Positions 8,266-15,862 of a stretch of DNA of 39,514 nucleotides are shown here, one piece after another. The notes under the pieces are model-generated. The model was not told the DNA's origin. It worked only from the letters and a program-made list of their open reading frames with translations, and did no database searches. A program made the position numbers and the translations under genes. Source of the DNA: Verrucomicrobiota bacterium (GTDB taxonomy: Bacteria > Verrucomicrobiota > Verrucomicrobiia > Verrucomicrobiales > Akkermansiaceae); NCBI GenBank assembly GCA_008932935.1, contig WBXD01000006.1:1-39514 (forward strand). The letters are read 5' to 3'. The number at the start of each line of letters is the position of its first letter. The stretch's first letter is position 1.

Positions 8266-9354
8266 CTATCCGAGGCAAGAGCAAGCGCCGGAGCTGACGT
8301 TGGCGGCCGCTAGATCGGCGGCAAACTGGTCGGATAGAAGATAGTTCAGTTCCGCCTGGCGGCAGTTGGCGATGGGATCGGCGGGATCGTCAGCCGCCAA
8401 ACCCGGATGACACATCACCAGGGTGGAGTCGCCCGCGCCTGCCAGAAGGTGCCGGAAAAATTGGGCGACGTCGAAGTCGCTGCGGAACGGCCGGAAGCCT
8501 GCAAAGCGCGTGTTGCTGGCAAGGCCGGCGTGTCTTGCGCTGGCGGCGAGGCCGGCGGTCATGGCACGCAGCACCAACACTTTGGGCAGAAAGCCGCAGG
8601 CATGCGGCACGCGCAGCCAGGCTGCGGGATTGCGCCGACGAGTTTCCTCGATGACGATACGCCGGATCTGCGGGAAGGCATGCACATGCTGGTGCCCATC
8701 GACGAAGGCTGGAGGCTGGCCGTAATGAGCTTCGAAAGCTTCCCATTGTTGGACAAAGCGCTGGCGCACCGCGGCGGCGTCCAAGCGGTGGAGCAGCGCG
8801 CGCAGTATCAGAGGCCCCACGGCTTGCGCCGGGGCATGGGCTTTGTCAGTCGCACGACACTTGGCAAGTGTCGTTCCGGTGCCCACGGCTTGCGCCGGAG
8901 CATGGGCTTCGTCAGTCGCACGACACTTGGCAAGTGTCGTTCCGGTGCCCACGGCTTGTGCCGGGGCATGGGCTTCGTCAGTCGCACGACACTTGGCAAG
9001 TGTCGTTCCAGTGCCCACGGCTTGCGCCGGGGCATGGGCTTCGTCAGTCGCACGACACTTGGCAAGTGTCGTTCCGGTGCCCACGGCTTGTGCCGGCACC
9101 TGAGCCTCGCCACACACAAGCGGCGCGGCGGCAAACCCATGGGTGAGATTGAAGTGCAGGCCCGTCTGGTGATGGGTGCCAAGGGCCTTGAGCTGTTGAG
9201 CCATGGCTGGCCAGGCCGGGGATTCCGTTAGGCAGGAGACCGCCTGCAAGCGTCCGGCGGCGACGAGTTGAAGGATACCCTTACTGATAGCCACGGATTG
9301 GCCAAAGTCATCGGCGCAGAGGGTGAGGCGTTTCATCCTAAAAGGGAAGATCAT
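8266..9354 (-). CDS. YdjC/ChbG-like carbohydrate deacetylase with in-frame repeat expansion
   Basis: YdjC-fold enzymes deacetylate N-acetylated sugars using a metal centre. Visible signatures are LCADDFGQS (metal-binding Asp pair), GLHFNLTHG and FVDGHQHVHAFPQI. The 362-aa product is too long for the family: about 94 residues (roughly 86-180) are a translated repeat, AQAVGTGTTLAKCRATDEAHAP, four times over. Without it the protein would be about 268 aa, a normal size. The ATG at 9354 overlaps the upstream glycosyltransferase stop (ATGA), implying coupling; the ATG at 9336 (MKRLTLCADDFG) matches family N-termini better. As third gene of a glycolipid operon, it may deacetylate a lipid-linked or transferred sugar. 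HpnK of hopanoid pathways is a related alternative, but no hopanoid genes are near. Confidence 0.82.
   Translation of the reverse strand: MIFPFRMKRLTLCADDFGQSVAISKGILQLVAAGRLQAVSCLTESPAWPAMAQQLKALGTHHQTGLHFNLTHGFAAAPLVCGEAQVPAQAVGTGTTLAKCRATDEAHAPAQAVGTGTTLAKCRATDEAHAPAQAVGTGTTLAKCRATDEAHAPAQAVGTGTTLAKCRATDKAHAPAQAVGPLILRALLHRLDAAAVRQRFVQQWEAFEAHYGQPPAFVDGHQHVHAFPQIRRIVIEETRRRNPAAWLRVPHACGFLPKVLVLRAMTAGLAASARHAGLASNTRFAGFRPFRSDFDVAQFFRHLLAGAGDSTLVMCHPGLAADDPADPIANCRQAELNYLLSDQFAADLAAANVSSGACSCLG
8815..9097. repeat. Tandem 66-bp palindromic repeat inside ydjC-like gene
   Basis: Four near-identical 66-bp units stand head to tail. Each contains the palindrome ACGACACTT-GGC-AAGTGTCGT at 8854-8874, 8920-8940, 8986-9006 and 9052-9072, exactly 66 bp apart. 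The units differ by only a few bases, pointing to recent expansion. The period is a multiple of three, so the host frame stays open. Confidence 0.95.
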
Positions 9355-10319
9355 GGTTTGGTGAAGCCGTGTTTGGCCGCGACAAGATAGTTAGGCCGGC
9401 GTTTCACCTCGTTGAAGATGCGTGCGAGGTACTCACCTAGGATGCCGATGGAGAGCAACTGGACGCCGCCGAGAAAGGTGACGGCGACCACCAGGGTGGC
9501 CCAACCGGCCAATGGGTTGCCGAAGACAAGGGTGTGCACCAAGATGTAAATGGCGTAGAAAATCGACAACATCGAGATGAGTGATCCCACACCCACCCAC
9601 AGCCGCAGCGGTATGTTGCTGAACGAGGTTAGGCCGGTGGTGGCGAGGTCGAGGAGTTTGAGAAAATTGAATTTGGAGCTGCTGGAGCGGCGTTCCTCAA
9701 TAGTGAAAGCAATTCCGATGCTGCGGAAACCAACCCATGAGTAGAGGCCTTTCATGAAACGGTTGCTCTCCGGCAAGCGGCGCATGGCATGCACGACCTG
9801 GCGATCCAGCAGGCGAAAATCTCCCGCGTCCTCCGGAATGCTGATAGAAGACATGCGGCTCATGATTTGATAGAAAAGCCGACTCAATTGGCGGCGCAGT
9901 CGTCCATCGGTATTGCGTTCGCGGCGCACCGCATAGACCATGTCGTACCCTTGTTGCCAGTGCTGGATGAATTCGTCGATGACCGGAAACGGGTGTTGAA
10001 AATCCGCGTCGATGATGACCACCACCTCGCCGTCGGCTTCCTCCAGGCCGGCGCTGATGGCAGCTTCCTTGCCGAAATTGCGCGACAGGGTGAGCAGGCG
10101 GATCGGGCCGGGCTGGGCGATGACTTGCTGGCTGGTGGCGTCACTACTGCCATCGTCGATGACGAGCACCTCGAAGCGCTCGCTCAGGCCAGCGAGATGC
10201 TGGCAGAGTGCGCGCAGGAATTCCGCGATGCTTTCCGCTTCGTTGTAGGCTGGCACCACGCAGGTGATCCACGGGCGGGTTGTCGCACGCGGGGCGGAAA
10301 CATCAGTAGACTGAGTCAT
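9351..10319 (-). CDS. Polyprenyl-phosphate glycosyltransferase (GT2, ArnC/DPM1-like)
   Basis: This 322-aa GT-A fold enzyme probably moves a sugar from a nucleotide donor to a polyprenyl phosphate on the cytoplasmic face of the membrane. It shows TCVVPAYNEAESIAEFL at the N-terminus, VLVIDDGSSDAT, LSRNFGKEAAISAGLEEA and the DXD-type VVIIDADFQHP, then GDFRLLDRQVV and RFMKGLYSWVGF. Two transmembrane segments follow (WVGVGSLISMLSIFYAIYIL; WATLVVAVTFLGGVQLLSIG) and a basic tail. This is the ArnC/GtrB architecture. Its ATG overlaps the stop of the upstream ArnT-like gene by 4 bp (ATGA), and its own stop overlaps the downstream deacetylase start the same way. The sugar is unknown. Confidence 0.9.
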   Translation of the reverse strand: MTQSTDVSAPRATTRPWITCVVPAYNEAESIAEFLRALCQHLAGLSERFEVLVIDDGSSDATSQQVIAQPGPIRLLTLSRNFGKEAAISAGLEEADGEVVVIIDADFQHPFPVIDEFIQHWQQGYDMVYAVRRERNTDGRLRRQLSRLFYQIMSRMSSISIPEDAGDFRLLDRQVVHAMRRLPESNRFMKGLYSWVGFRSIGIAFTIEERRSSSSKFNFLKLLDLATTGLTSFSNIPLRLWVGVGSLISMLSIFYAIYILVHTLVFGNPLAGWATLVVAVTFLGGVQLLSIGILGEYLARIFNEVKRRPNYLVAAKHGFTKP

Positions 10320-11812
10320 GGTGAATCAATGGTTAGATTAGGTATGGCATCGCTTTGCACGTAGAGCCCGGATTGCTTGCCCCAGTGGCCTAGCAAGGTG
10401 AAGCTGGCCTGCACGGCGGGGGGCAGCAGTGCGAAGTGTTTTACGTCGATGGCTAGAAACAGCCTGCCGGGTCCTTGCATGCGTTGGCGCAGCACGGCTA
10501 GCGAGTCGGTGGTGGAGGCTTGGCCTTGGGTGTAGAATTCCGCCGAAAACTTCCGCTTTTGGAAATATAGCAAGCAGTCGTTGGGCGCGCGGTGGGCCTG
10601 ATAGCAATAGACCAATTCGCGTTCAGTGGGCGGGGCGAAGGGCGGCGGGGCGAAGGCAAGCAACACACTCAACAGCACCACTGTGGCACTCACGCCCACT
10701 AGCGCCGGGTGCAGCGGGTGCCAGCGCGGCGGTTGCGCCAGGGCGCTGCGCCGCCAATAAATTTCGGTTAGGAGGAGGGCAATAGCTGGCAGTGCTGGCA
10801 GCGGATAGGTGGCGATGATATTGCGCGCCGGGGTAAAAAACACCAGCGGCCACAGCGCCCACAGCAGCAGGTATAGGCCGCAGCCGTTAGACGCCATCGC
10901 CCAACTGCAGAAGTGCCGCCATTGGCGCAGCGGGGCGGCCAACAAGCCGCAGCACCACGGAAAGGTGGCTAACAGTGCGAACAGCCAGATCGTGCCGATG
11001 GGTTTGGAATGGGCGCTGCCGTACTTATCACCGGCCCAAGCCGCCACGGTGAAGCGGCGGATGTGTTCGCCAACGATAAAATAATCGAGGAAGCCTGGTG
11101 TGTGGTTTTCCGCCAGCAAATACCATGGAACGGCCACCAGCAACATCAGCAGAGTGCCGGAAAGCCATGGAATGCGCTGCCAGACGTGCCGCCACTGACA
11201 GGTGAACAGGCAATAGACAAAGATTGGCGGGCCGGCCAGCACCAGCGTCAGCGGCCCCTTGGCCAGCAGGCCGATGCTCAGCCCCACAAAAAACCCGTAG
11301 CCCCACCCACGCGAGGAGGTTTCCAGCGCCATGCGGAACGCCACCATCGTCAGGGTGGTTCCTAACACCAAAAACAGGTCCGTCATCACCGCCGCCGAGC
11401 AGTAATAGAACAACGGACTGGCCATCAACAGCGCGGCGGCGACCCAGCCCATCGCAGTGGATCGGAACTCGTGGTGGGCCGCACGCGCCACCATGGCCAG
11501 CACACCCAAGGCGGCGAGGAAGGTGAAAATGCGTGCGCCGAAGTGGTTAGGGCCGAAGCAGGCGATGCCGGCGGCGGAGGCCCACATGGAGAGTGGCGGT
11601 TTGGCCCAAAATGGCACGCCTGGGGCGAATTGCGGGGTGATCCAATCGCCGGATTGGACCATCACGCGAGACATTTCGGCGTAGCGAGCCTCGGAGGGAT
11701 CCCACATGGGCGCGAACAGCAGCAACAGCAAGCGACACAATACCACCCCCCCTAGCAAGAGCAGCACCCATCGACGTGATTTGTTATCGAGGGTCGGTCC
11801 TAGCGGTTCCAT
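10316..11812 (-). CDS. ArnT/PMT-family glycosyltransferase (GT39/GT83 type, multi-TM)
   Basis: ArnT and PMT-like enzymes transfer a sugar from a polyprenyl-phosphate carrier to lipid or protein on the periplasmic side. The 498-aa product has a TM near residues 15-32, then the family signature MWDPSEARYAEMSRVMVQSG and WITPQFAPGVPFWAKPPLSM (the D/E-E-xR catalytic loop and the xxKPPL element). About ten further hydrophobic helices and a periplasmic C-terminal portion follow. I chose the ATG at 11812 (MEPLGPTLDNKSRRW) because the open frame upstream runs into a repeat element. With the GT2 and the deacetylase it forms a coherent glycolipid-modification operon, comparable in logic to arnC-arnT, though the other arn genes are absent. 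Confidence 0.88.
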   Translation of the reverse strand: MEPLGPTLDNKSRRWVLLLLGGVVLCRLLLLLFAPMWDPSEARYAEMSRVMVQSGDWITPQFAPGVPFWAKPPLSMWASAAGIACFGPNHFGARIFTFLAALGVLAMVARAAHHEFRSTAMGWVAAALLMASPLFYYCSAAVMTDLFLVLGTTLTMVAFRMALETSSRGWGYGFFVGLSIGLLAKGPLTLVLAGPPIFVYCLFTCQWRHVWQRIPWLSGTLLMLLVAVPWYLLAENHTPGFLDYFIVGEHIRRFTVAAWAGDKYGSAHSKPIGTIWLFALLATFPWCCGLLAAPLRQWRHFCSWAMASNGCGLYLLLWALWPLVFFTPARNIIATYPLPALPAIALLLTEIYWRRSALAQPPRWHPLHPALVGVSATVVLLSVLLAFAPPPFAPPTERELVYCYQAHRAPNDCLLYFQKRKFSAEFYTQGQASTTDSLAVLRQRMQGPGRLFLAIDVKHFALLPPAVQASFTLLGHWGKQSGLYVQSDAIPNLTIDSP

Positions 11813-11832
11813 AACAGGGAGAAATGGGATGT

Positions 11833-11942
11833 ATTGTGGCGGCGCTCTGTGAGCGCCGATGCGCATGGAATGGCGATTGCCGGAAACGCGGGTTCATTGG
11901 CGGTGCATGAGCTTCGGCGGTCATAGACGCGCCGCTACAATG
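11833..11942 (+). repeat. MITE-like repeat F4 (TTGTAGCGGCG ends), copy 1
   Basis: This 110-bp element has terminal inverted repeats ATTGTGGCGGCG at the left and CGCCGCTACAAT at the right (one mismatch). Inside are GGTTCATTGGCGGT(G)CATGAGC and GGCGGTCATAGACGCG, matched by 29461-29570. It lies just upstream of the ArnT-like gene, between it and the DUF2017 gene. It encodes no protein. Confidence 0.8.
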
Positions 11943-12074
11943 CGGCAGATATTCTTGCGCGACTCCTTTGCGCATGCGGTTGACCAGGCGGCTCACAGAC
12001 GCAGCGTGGCCGATGGCCGACGCTTTGCCAAGCCATTCCGCTGCGGCCATCATTGCCACTAAAACTAGGCGGCC

Positions 12075-12548
12075 TCACCCGAGCCCCAGGTCCAACAAAA
12101 CACTCTGAACCGCACAATAAAAATGCGCGCGCATGCCCGCCGCCAGACGGCTTGGAACCAGCTCGTCCGGATCTATGGCCAAGCCTGAGCCAAAGTGGTG
12201 AATGGCCTCCAGCGCGAGCCGGGCATGGTTCAAGGCGCTGTACCAATGGCGGGCATCCTCACGGCCGATCCACACCTGACCCGGCCCGTCGGCAGCCACC
12301 AGGCGGGCGGCTTCCACAGCGGTGAGAACGGTTTTTAGATCCGCTAGAAAGCCATCGCGGAGGTCGGTGAGAACAAATTCTTCCCAATCTTGAGAGGCGT
12401 CGGCATGGTTCATGTGGCCGCCCACCTGGCTGGCCAGATCGAAGCCGCTGCCCTGGGCGTCGTGGAGAATACCGAGGAGCAATTGCCAATCGGAGCTGAC
12501 CTCGGCCTCGATACAGAGGCCACCTGTGGGCGAGAGCACGAGTTTCAT
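12075..12548 (-). CDS. DUF2017 family protein, ClpS-coupled
   Basis: The 157-aa protein resembles the DUF2017 family that accompanies clpS, best known from Actinobacteria. Recognisable features are DWEEFVLTDLRDGFLADLKT in the middle and WYSALNHARLALEAIHHFG towards the C-terminus, matching the W..ALN..RLALG pattern. The start ATG at 12548 overlaps the clpS stop by 4 bp (ATGA), so it is translationally coupled to clpS. No catalytic motif is visible. An accessory role in ClpS/Clp protease control is an inference from context only. Confidence 0.75.
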   Translation of the reverse strand: MKLVLSPTGGLCIEAEVSSDWQLLLGILHDAQGSGFDLASQVGGHMNHADASQDWEEFVLTDLRDGFLADLKTVLTAVEAARLVAADGPGQVWIGREDARHWYSALNHARLALEAIHHFGSGLAIDPDELVPSRLAAGMRAHFYCAVQSVLLDLGLG

Positions 12549-12826
12549 ACGGCCTTTTCGAGCGAGGTAGTCAACTGGTGGCTCTGGAGTTGTTGGGCGT
12601 AGAACTCGGCTTTTTCGCGCTGGCCGCACCACACGATCGAGCGGCCCTGCTTGTGCACTTGCATCATCAAGCGCACCGCCTCCTGCTCGTTGTAGCCGCA
12701 AATTTTCATCAGCACCCAGGTGACGTAGCCCATCAAGTTGACCGGGTCATCGTGCACGACCACGTTCCACGGCAGGTCGAGGGCGGTATCTTCGCTGGTG
12801 TGGGTGAGTGTTTCAGTGGCAGCCAT
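12545..12826 (-). CDS. clpS: ATP-dependent Clp protease adaptor ClpS
   Basis: ClpS binds N-degron substrates and hands them to ClpA/ClpC with ClpP. The 93-aa product has a flexible N-terminus (MAATETLTHTSEDTA), then the conserved core: WNVVVHDDPVNLMGYVTWVL (the DDP-N motif of the substrate pocket), LMMQVHKQGRSIVW (the H..G element) and REKAEFYAQQLQSHQLT (ClpA-binding helix). I chose the ATG at 12826 because the frame further upstream lies in the ispG 3' end and is not family-like. It begins 11 bp after the ispG stop and overlaps the DUF2017 gene. Confidence 0.93.
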   Translation of the reverse strand: MAATETLTHTSEDTALDLPWNVVVHDDPVNLMGYVTWVLMKICGYNEQEAVRLMMQVHKQGRSIVWCGQREKAEFYAQQLQSHQLTTSLEKAV

Positions 12827-12837
12827 GGCGCGGGGAT

Positions 12838-15426
12838 TCAGATAGGTTGGGTGGCGGCGGTGGCCGGCGCCTCGATCCATTTGCCATGGTCGCGGATCAG
12901 GTCGGTGAGGCGGGCGACGGCGTCGCTTTCCGGGATATTGAATTGGACTGGGGTTTTGCCGACATAGAGGTTGATTTTTCCCGGTGCGCCGCCGACGTAG
13001 CCGAAATCCGCGTCGGCCATTTCACCGGGACCATTGACGATGCAGCCCATTACGGCGATGCGCACGCCCTTGAGGTGGCCGGTGGCGGCACGAATCTTTT
13101 GGGTCGTGTCTTGCAGGTTGAAAAGCGTGCGGCCGCAACTCGGGCATGCCACATAATCCGTCTTGAAAATACGCGTGCCGGCGGCTTGCAAGATATTATA
13201 GGCCAGCCGCAACGAACTACCGGGAGCTGGCTCGCCCCTAACCAGGATGGCGTCGCCGATACCGTCGCACAACAGCGAGCCGAGGTTGCAGGCGGCGCTG
13301 AGGGTGGCTTGCAACGCCTCCTCAGCAGTGCCCGTGGCAGCGTGGGTTGGCGGGGGCAACAAGGTGTCCTTGAGCAGTATCGGATGGCGCGGGTCGGCGC
13401 TCGCGGCGAGCAAGCGGAAGGCATGGATGACTTCCATTGCAATGCCGTCGGCCACGGTGATGAGTTGGGGCTCGGCGGCGGCATTGATCCGGGCGATGGC
13501 GGTGGCATCGCGGGGATCGAGTTGGCAGACGCCGGATTGTTCGATGGTGGCCTCGGGTTTAAATTCGCCCATGGCGGCAATTTTGTGGGCGATGGCGTTC
13601 CAGCGGTCCTGGGTGGTGAATACGCGCACCGTGCGCTCGCCGCCGAGCTCATGCCCCATCACACTGATGACCGAACTCTTGCGGCGCTGGTAGGTAAAGG
13701 GATCGTAAGTGGCGGTGGCTGCGGCGTCCCGCCGCAGGCCGTGGTCGCGGCGTCTCGCCGCGAGTTCGGGATAAGCACAGCCCATCCACCGCGATCCATC
13801 CAATCCCGCCTTCCAAGGATTATCCAGCACATAGTCCAACTGGTTGCGCAGATCCTCGCCATCGCGGATGAGGTGGTCATAGCTTTCCTTCTGCCAAATC
13901 GTGCCGGCAACACCGAGGCGTTTATCGATTTCGTGTGCGGTGAAGCTTTTCCAAGAATGCAGGATTTCCTCCAATTCATGCCCCGCAGCAGGCTGGAGAA
14001 CCACATGCACATGATTGGGCATCACACACCAGGCTAGCAACGTATAACGGGTGCCGTCAAAATGCCGCAAGGCCCCGGCTACCAGATCCGCAAAATCTTC
14101 ATTGCGCAACAGGCAGGCACCGTGACCGCGGTCCAATTCTGGATCGATCACGGCTGCCTGCAACTGTGCTAGTTGGTTGCGCACGGAAAGCATTTGGTCC
14201 AGCACGCTGCGCGAGCCACCGGCTCGGGCATGGCTATCCAGCAGATCGAGGAGCGCCTGACGCTTCTGGCGGTAATGCTCCAAGACCCCGCTCGGCAAGG
14301 AATCAGCAAGGCGGAAGGTCACGGCGTACGTGCCGCCGGCGAGTTTCCAGTGCGGGAGGTAACTGGCATCGGTTTTTTGAACCTTTTCCCAGTCGATGTG
14401 GATGGAGGCGGCGTCTTCGGTTAGGGAACGGCTTGGGGAAGAGGGGGATTGAGAAGAAATGGCTGAGTCGCCGCGAGACGCGGCGACCACGGCCTGCGGC
14501 GAGACGCCGCAGCCACCTGCGCAGCCACTGCCACAGCTACGCAGCAGGGCCTGGGCGACGGGGATTTCGTGGATTGAGTCTTCGGTGAGCGAGACGCGGA
14601 TGGTGTCGCCGATGCCGTCGGCGAGTAGCGAACCGATGCCGATGGCGCTTTTGATGCGACCGTCTTCGCCATCGCCCGCTTCGGTGACGCCGAGGTGGAT
14701 CGGGTAATTCCAGTCCGGGCCCTCGGCGGTGAGGCGTGCGACGAGCAAGCGGTAGGCCTCGATCATGACCTTCGGGTTGGACGCCTTCATCGAAAACACC
14801 AACTGGTGATAGTCGTCCTCGCGGGCGATGCGGGCAAATTCGAGTGCGCTCTCGACCATGCCCAGCGGAGTGTCGCCGTAGCGGTTCATGATGCGGTCGG
14901 AGAGCGACCCGTGGTTGGTACCGATGCGCATGGCGCGGCCGAGGTCCTTGCAGCGGCGCACCAACGGCGAGAACTCGGCGCGAATGCGGGCGAGTTCCCC
15001 GAGGTATTGGGCGTCGTCGTACTCGCGCACCGCAAATTTTTTCTTATCGGAGTAATTTCCCGGATTGACGCGGACTTTTTCGACCCATTTGGCGGCCTCC
15101 ATGGCGGCATCGGGTTTAAAATGGATATCGGCGACGAGAGGCACCTGGCAACCGGCGGCACGCACATCGCGGGCGATGTGGCGGAGGTTGGCGGCGTAGG
15201 TTTTGGTTTGGGCGGTGATGCGCACAATCTCACAGCCCACCTCGGCAAGACCGAGAATCTCAGCGACGCAGGCCGCAGTGTCGCGGGTGTCGGAGGTGAT
15301 CATGGATTGGACGCGCAGCGGATGGCCGGCACCCATGCCGAGATGACCCACCATCACCTCGCGGCTGGGCCGTCGGGCGTAGCTGAGGAGATCCGGGCAA
15401 TAGGCCAATGGTGAGAGCGGGGTCAT
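12838..15426 (-). CDS. ispG: IspG (GcpE), three-domain type, interrupted in frame by a RAYT domain
   Basis: IspG reduces MEcPP to HMBPP in the non-mevalonate isoprenoid pathway with a [4Fe-4S] cluster. The N-terminal TIM barrel (about residues 1-300) includes HPLRVQSMITSDT, LVADIHFKPDAAM, KVRVNPGNY and HLGVTEAGDGEDGRIKSA. The C-terminal part holds the extra domain of the Chlamydia/Bacteroidetes/plant type (starting YDPFTYQRRKS) and the cluster-binding motifs VACPSCGRTLFN and MGCIVNGPGEMADAD, so cluster ligands look intact. Residues about 305-570 are not IspG but a complete REP-associated tyrosine transposase with its REPs, at the barrel/extra-domain junction. Removing it gives about 596 aa, the usual length of three-domain IspG. 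The reading frame is open across both junctions. The start ATG at 15426 (MTPLSPLAYCPDLL) fits family N-termini; the frame extends to 15510 upstream. clpS and DUF2017 follow. Confidence 0.93.
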   Translation of the reverse strand: MTPLSPLAYCPDLLSYARRPSREVMVGHLGMGAGHPLRVQSMITSDTRDTAACVAEILGLAEVGCEIVRITAQTKTYAANLRHIARDVRAAGCQVPLVADIHFKPDAAMEAAKWVEKVRVNPGNYSDKKKFAVREYDDAQYLGELARIRAEFSPLVRRCKDLGRAMRIGTNHGSLSDRIMNRYGDTPLGMVESALEFARIAREDDYHQLVFSMKASNPKVMIEAYRLLVARLTAEGPDWNYPIHLGVTEAGDGEDGRIKSAIGIGSLLADGIGDTIRVSLTEDSIHEIPVAQALLRSCGSGCAGGCGVSPQAVVAASRGDSAISSQSPSSPSRSLTEDAASIHIDWEKVQKTDASYLPHWKLAGGTYAVTFRLADSLPSGVLEHYRQKRQALLDLLDSHARAGGSRSVLDQMLSVRNQLAQLQAAVIDPELDRGHGACLLRNEDFADLVAGALRHFDGTRYTLLAWCVMPNHVHVVLQPAAGHELEEILHSWKSFTAHEIDKRLGVAGTIWQKESYDHLIRDGEDLRNQLDYVLDNPWKAGLDGSRWMGCAYPELAARRRDHGLRRDAAATATYDPFTYQRRKSSVISVMGHELGGERTVRVFTTQDRWNAIAHKIAAMGEFKPEATIEQSGVCQLDPRDATAIARINAAAEPQLITVADGIAMEVIHAFRLLAASADPRHPILLKDTLLPPPTHAATGTAEEALQATLSAACNLGSLLCDGIGDAILVRGEPAPGSSLRLAYNILQAAGTRIFKTDYVACPSCGRTLFNLQDTTQKIRAATGHLKGVRIAVMGCIVNGPGEMADADFGYVGGAPGKINLYVGKTPVQFNIPESDAVARLTDLIRDHGKWIEAPATAATQPI
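13718..13763 (+). repeat. REP family F2, copy at 3' side of ispG RAYT
   Basis: Two adjacent hairpins with 3-nt loops: TGCGGCG-TCC-CGCCGCA (13720-13736) and TCGCGGCG-TCT-CGCCGCGA (13745-13763), joined by GGCCGTGG. It is the inverted partner of 14468-14512. It is translated in the IspG protein as part of ELAARRRDHGLRRDAAATAT. Confidence 0.9.
14468..14512 (-). repeat. REP family F2, copy at 5' side of ispG RAYT
   Basis: On the minus strand this reads TGCGGCG-TCT-CGCCGCA, GGCCGTGG, then TCGCCGCG-TCT-CGCGGCGA. Relative to the partner at 13718-13763, the second stem has exchanged G and C on both arms while keeping full pairing. It is translated as GCGVSPQAVVAASRGDSA. Confidence 0.9.
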
Positions 15427-15862
15427 CTGCAACGATGCATAACCGAAAAACCGCAGTCCGGCAACGCCAACGGCGCATTCTTTCCCTCGCCACGCCTCAT
15501 GGGTCTCCAAACGTCAGCTCCCGCAACACTCCCCCAACGCTTCCGCTACTCCATACGACCTGGAAATTCGCCAGTCCATTCTAGTTCACTTGAAGCGGGT
15601 CATGTCGCTTGGGCCTTTCGCCCGCTCAGGCAACGAGCAATCAGGACCCAAATCTCTGACCGCTTCATCACTCCGTGCCCACCTCCGCAATGGCCCTGGC
15701 GCAGGGGCTGGATTTTTGTTTGACTTGTACGGGATTCCGGCTTATCCCAAGCTTTCCCCCCGGCTGGCTTCTGGGTGATTCTTGATTTTCGCCGCCTAGC
15801 GCGGTAACAATCAGCACCACGCAGGCGCTGCCAGACCTTTCAATCTTTCACAAGCCTTTGCT
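15427..15862. promoter_or_regulatory. Divergent intergenic region between ispG and mreB
   Basis: The 436-bp region separates the divergently transcribed ispG and mreB operons, so it should hold both promoters. A TTGACT at 15720-15725 followed after 17 nt by TATCCC is a weak sigma-70-like candidate for mreB. Around 15593-15633 there is an imperfect GC-rich inverted segment (AGCGGGTC ... GCCCGCT). I see no convincing gene, although short frames are open. Confidence 0.35.

Larger units (their letters stand above)
13718..14515 (-). mobile_element. REP-associated tyrosine transposase (RAYT) nested in frame in ispG
   Basis: The transposase part spans about 13785-14405, read in the ispG frame. It has the Y1_Tnp/RAYT hallmarks: LPHWKLAGGTYAVTFRLADS, then MPNHVHVVL with the HUH histidines at IspG residues 472 and 474, ILHSWKSFTAHEIDKRLG, WQKESYDHLIR with the candidate nucleophile Tyr at residue 516, and LDYVLDNPWKAGL. 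All catalytic residues expected of the family are present. It is bounded by REPs in inverted orientation (13718-13763 and 14468-14512), the typical arrangement around RAYT genes. No ATG that would give an independent RAYT start is evident near its N-terminus, so it is probably made as part of IspG. Limits are set by the REP ends; exact insertion points need comparison with uninterrupted ispG. Confidence 0.93.

Noticed and set aside
8815-9097. Possible CRISPR array in the regularly spaced palindromic repeats
   Set aside because: The sequence between palindromes is nearly identical from unit to unit, so there are no unique spacers, and the block is in frame inside a deacetylase gene with no cas genes nearby.
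12808-14037. Long plus-strand open frame antisense to ispG
   Set aside because: It is Gly/Ala/Asp-rich without motifs, and the opposite strand encodes recognisable IspG and RAYT domains.
13718-14515. Intein in ispG
   Set aside because: No intein splicing motifs (N-terminal Cys/Ser block, C-terminal HN followed by Cys/Ser/Thr) occur at the junctions. The insert is recognisably RAYT with REPs.
15499-15778. Small open frames upstream of mreB
   Set aside because: They show no family similarity, no plausible ribosome-binding site and a composition like noncoding sequence; treated as the divergent promoter region.
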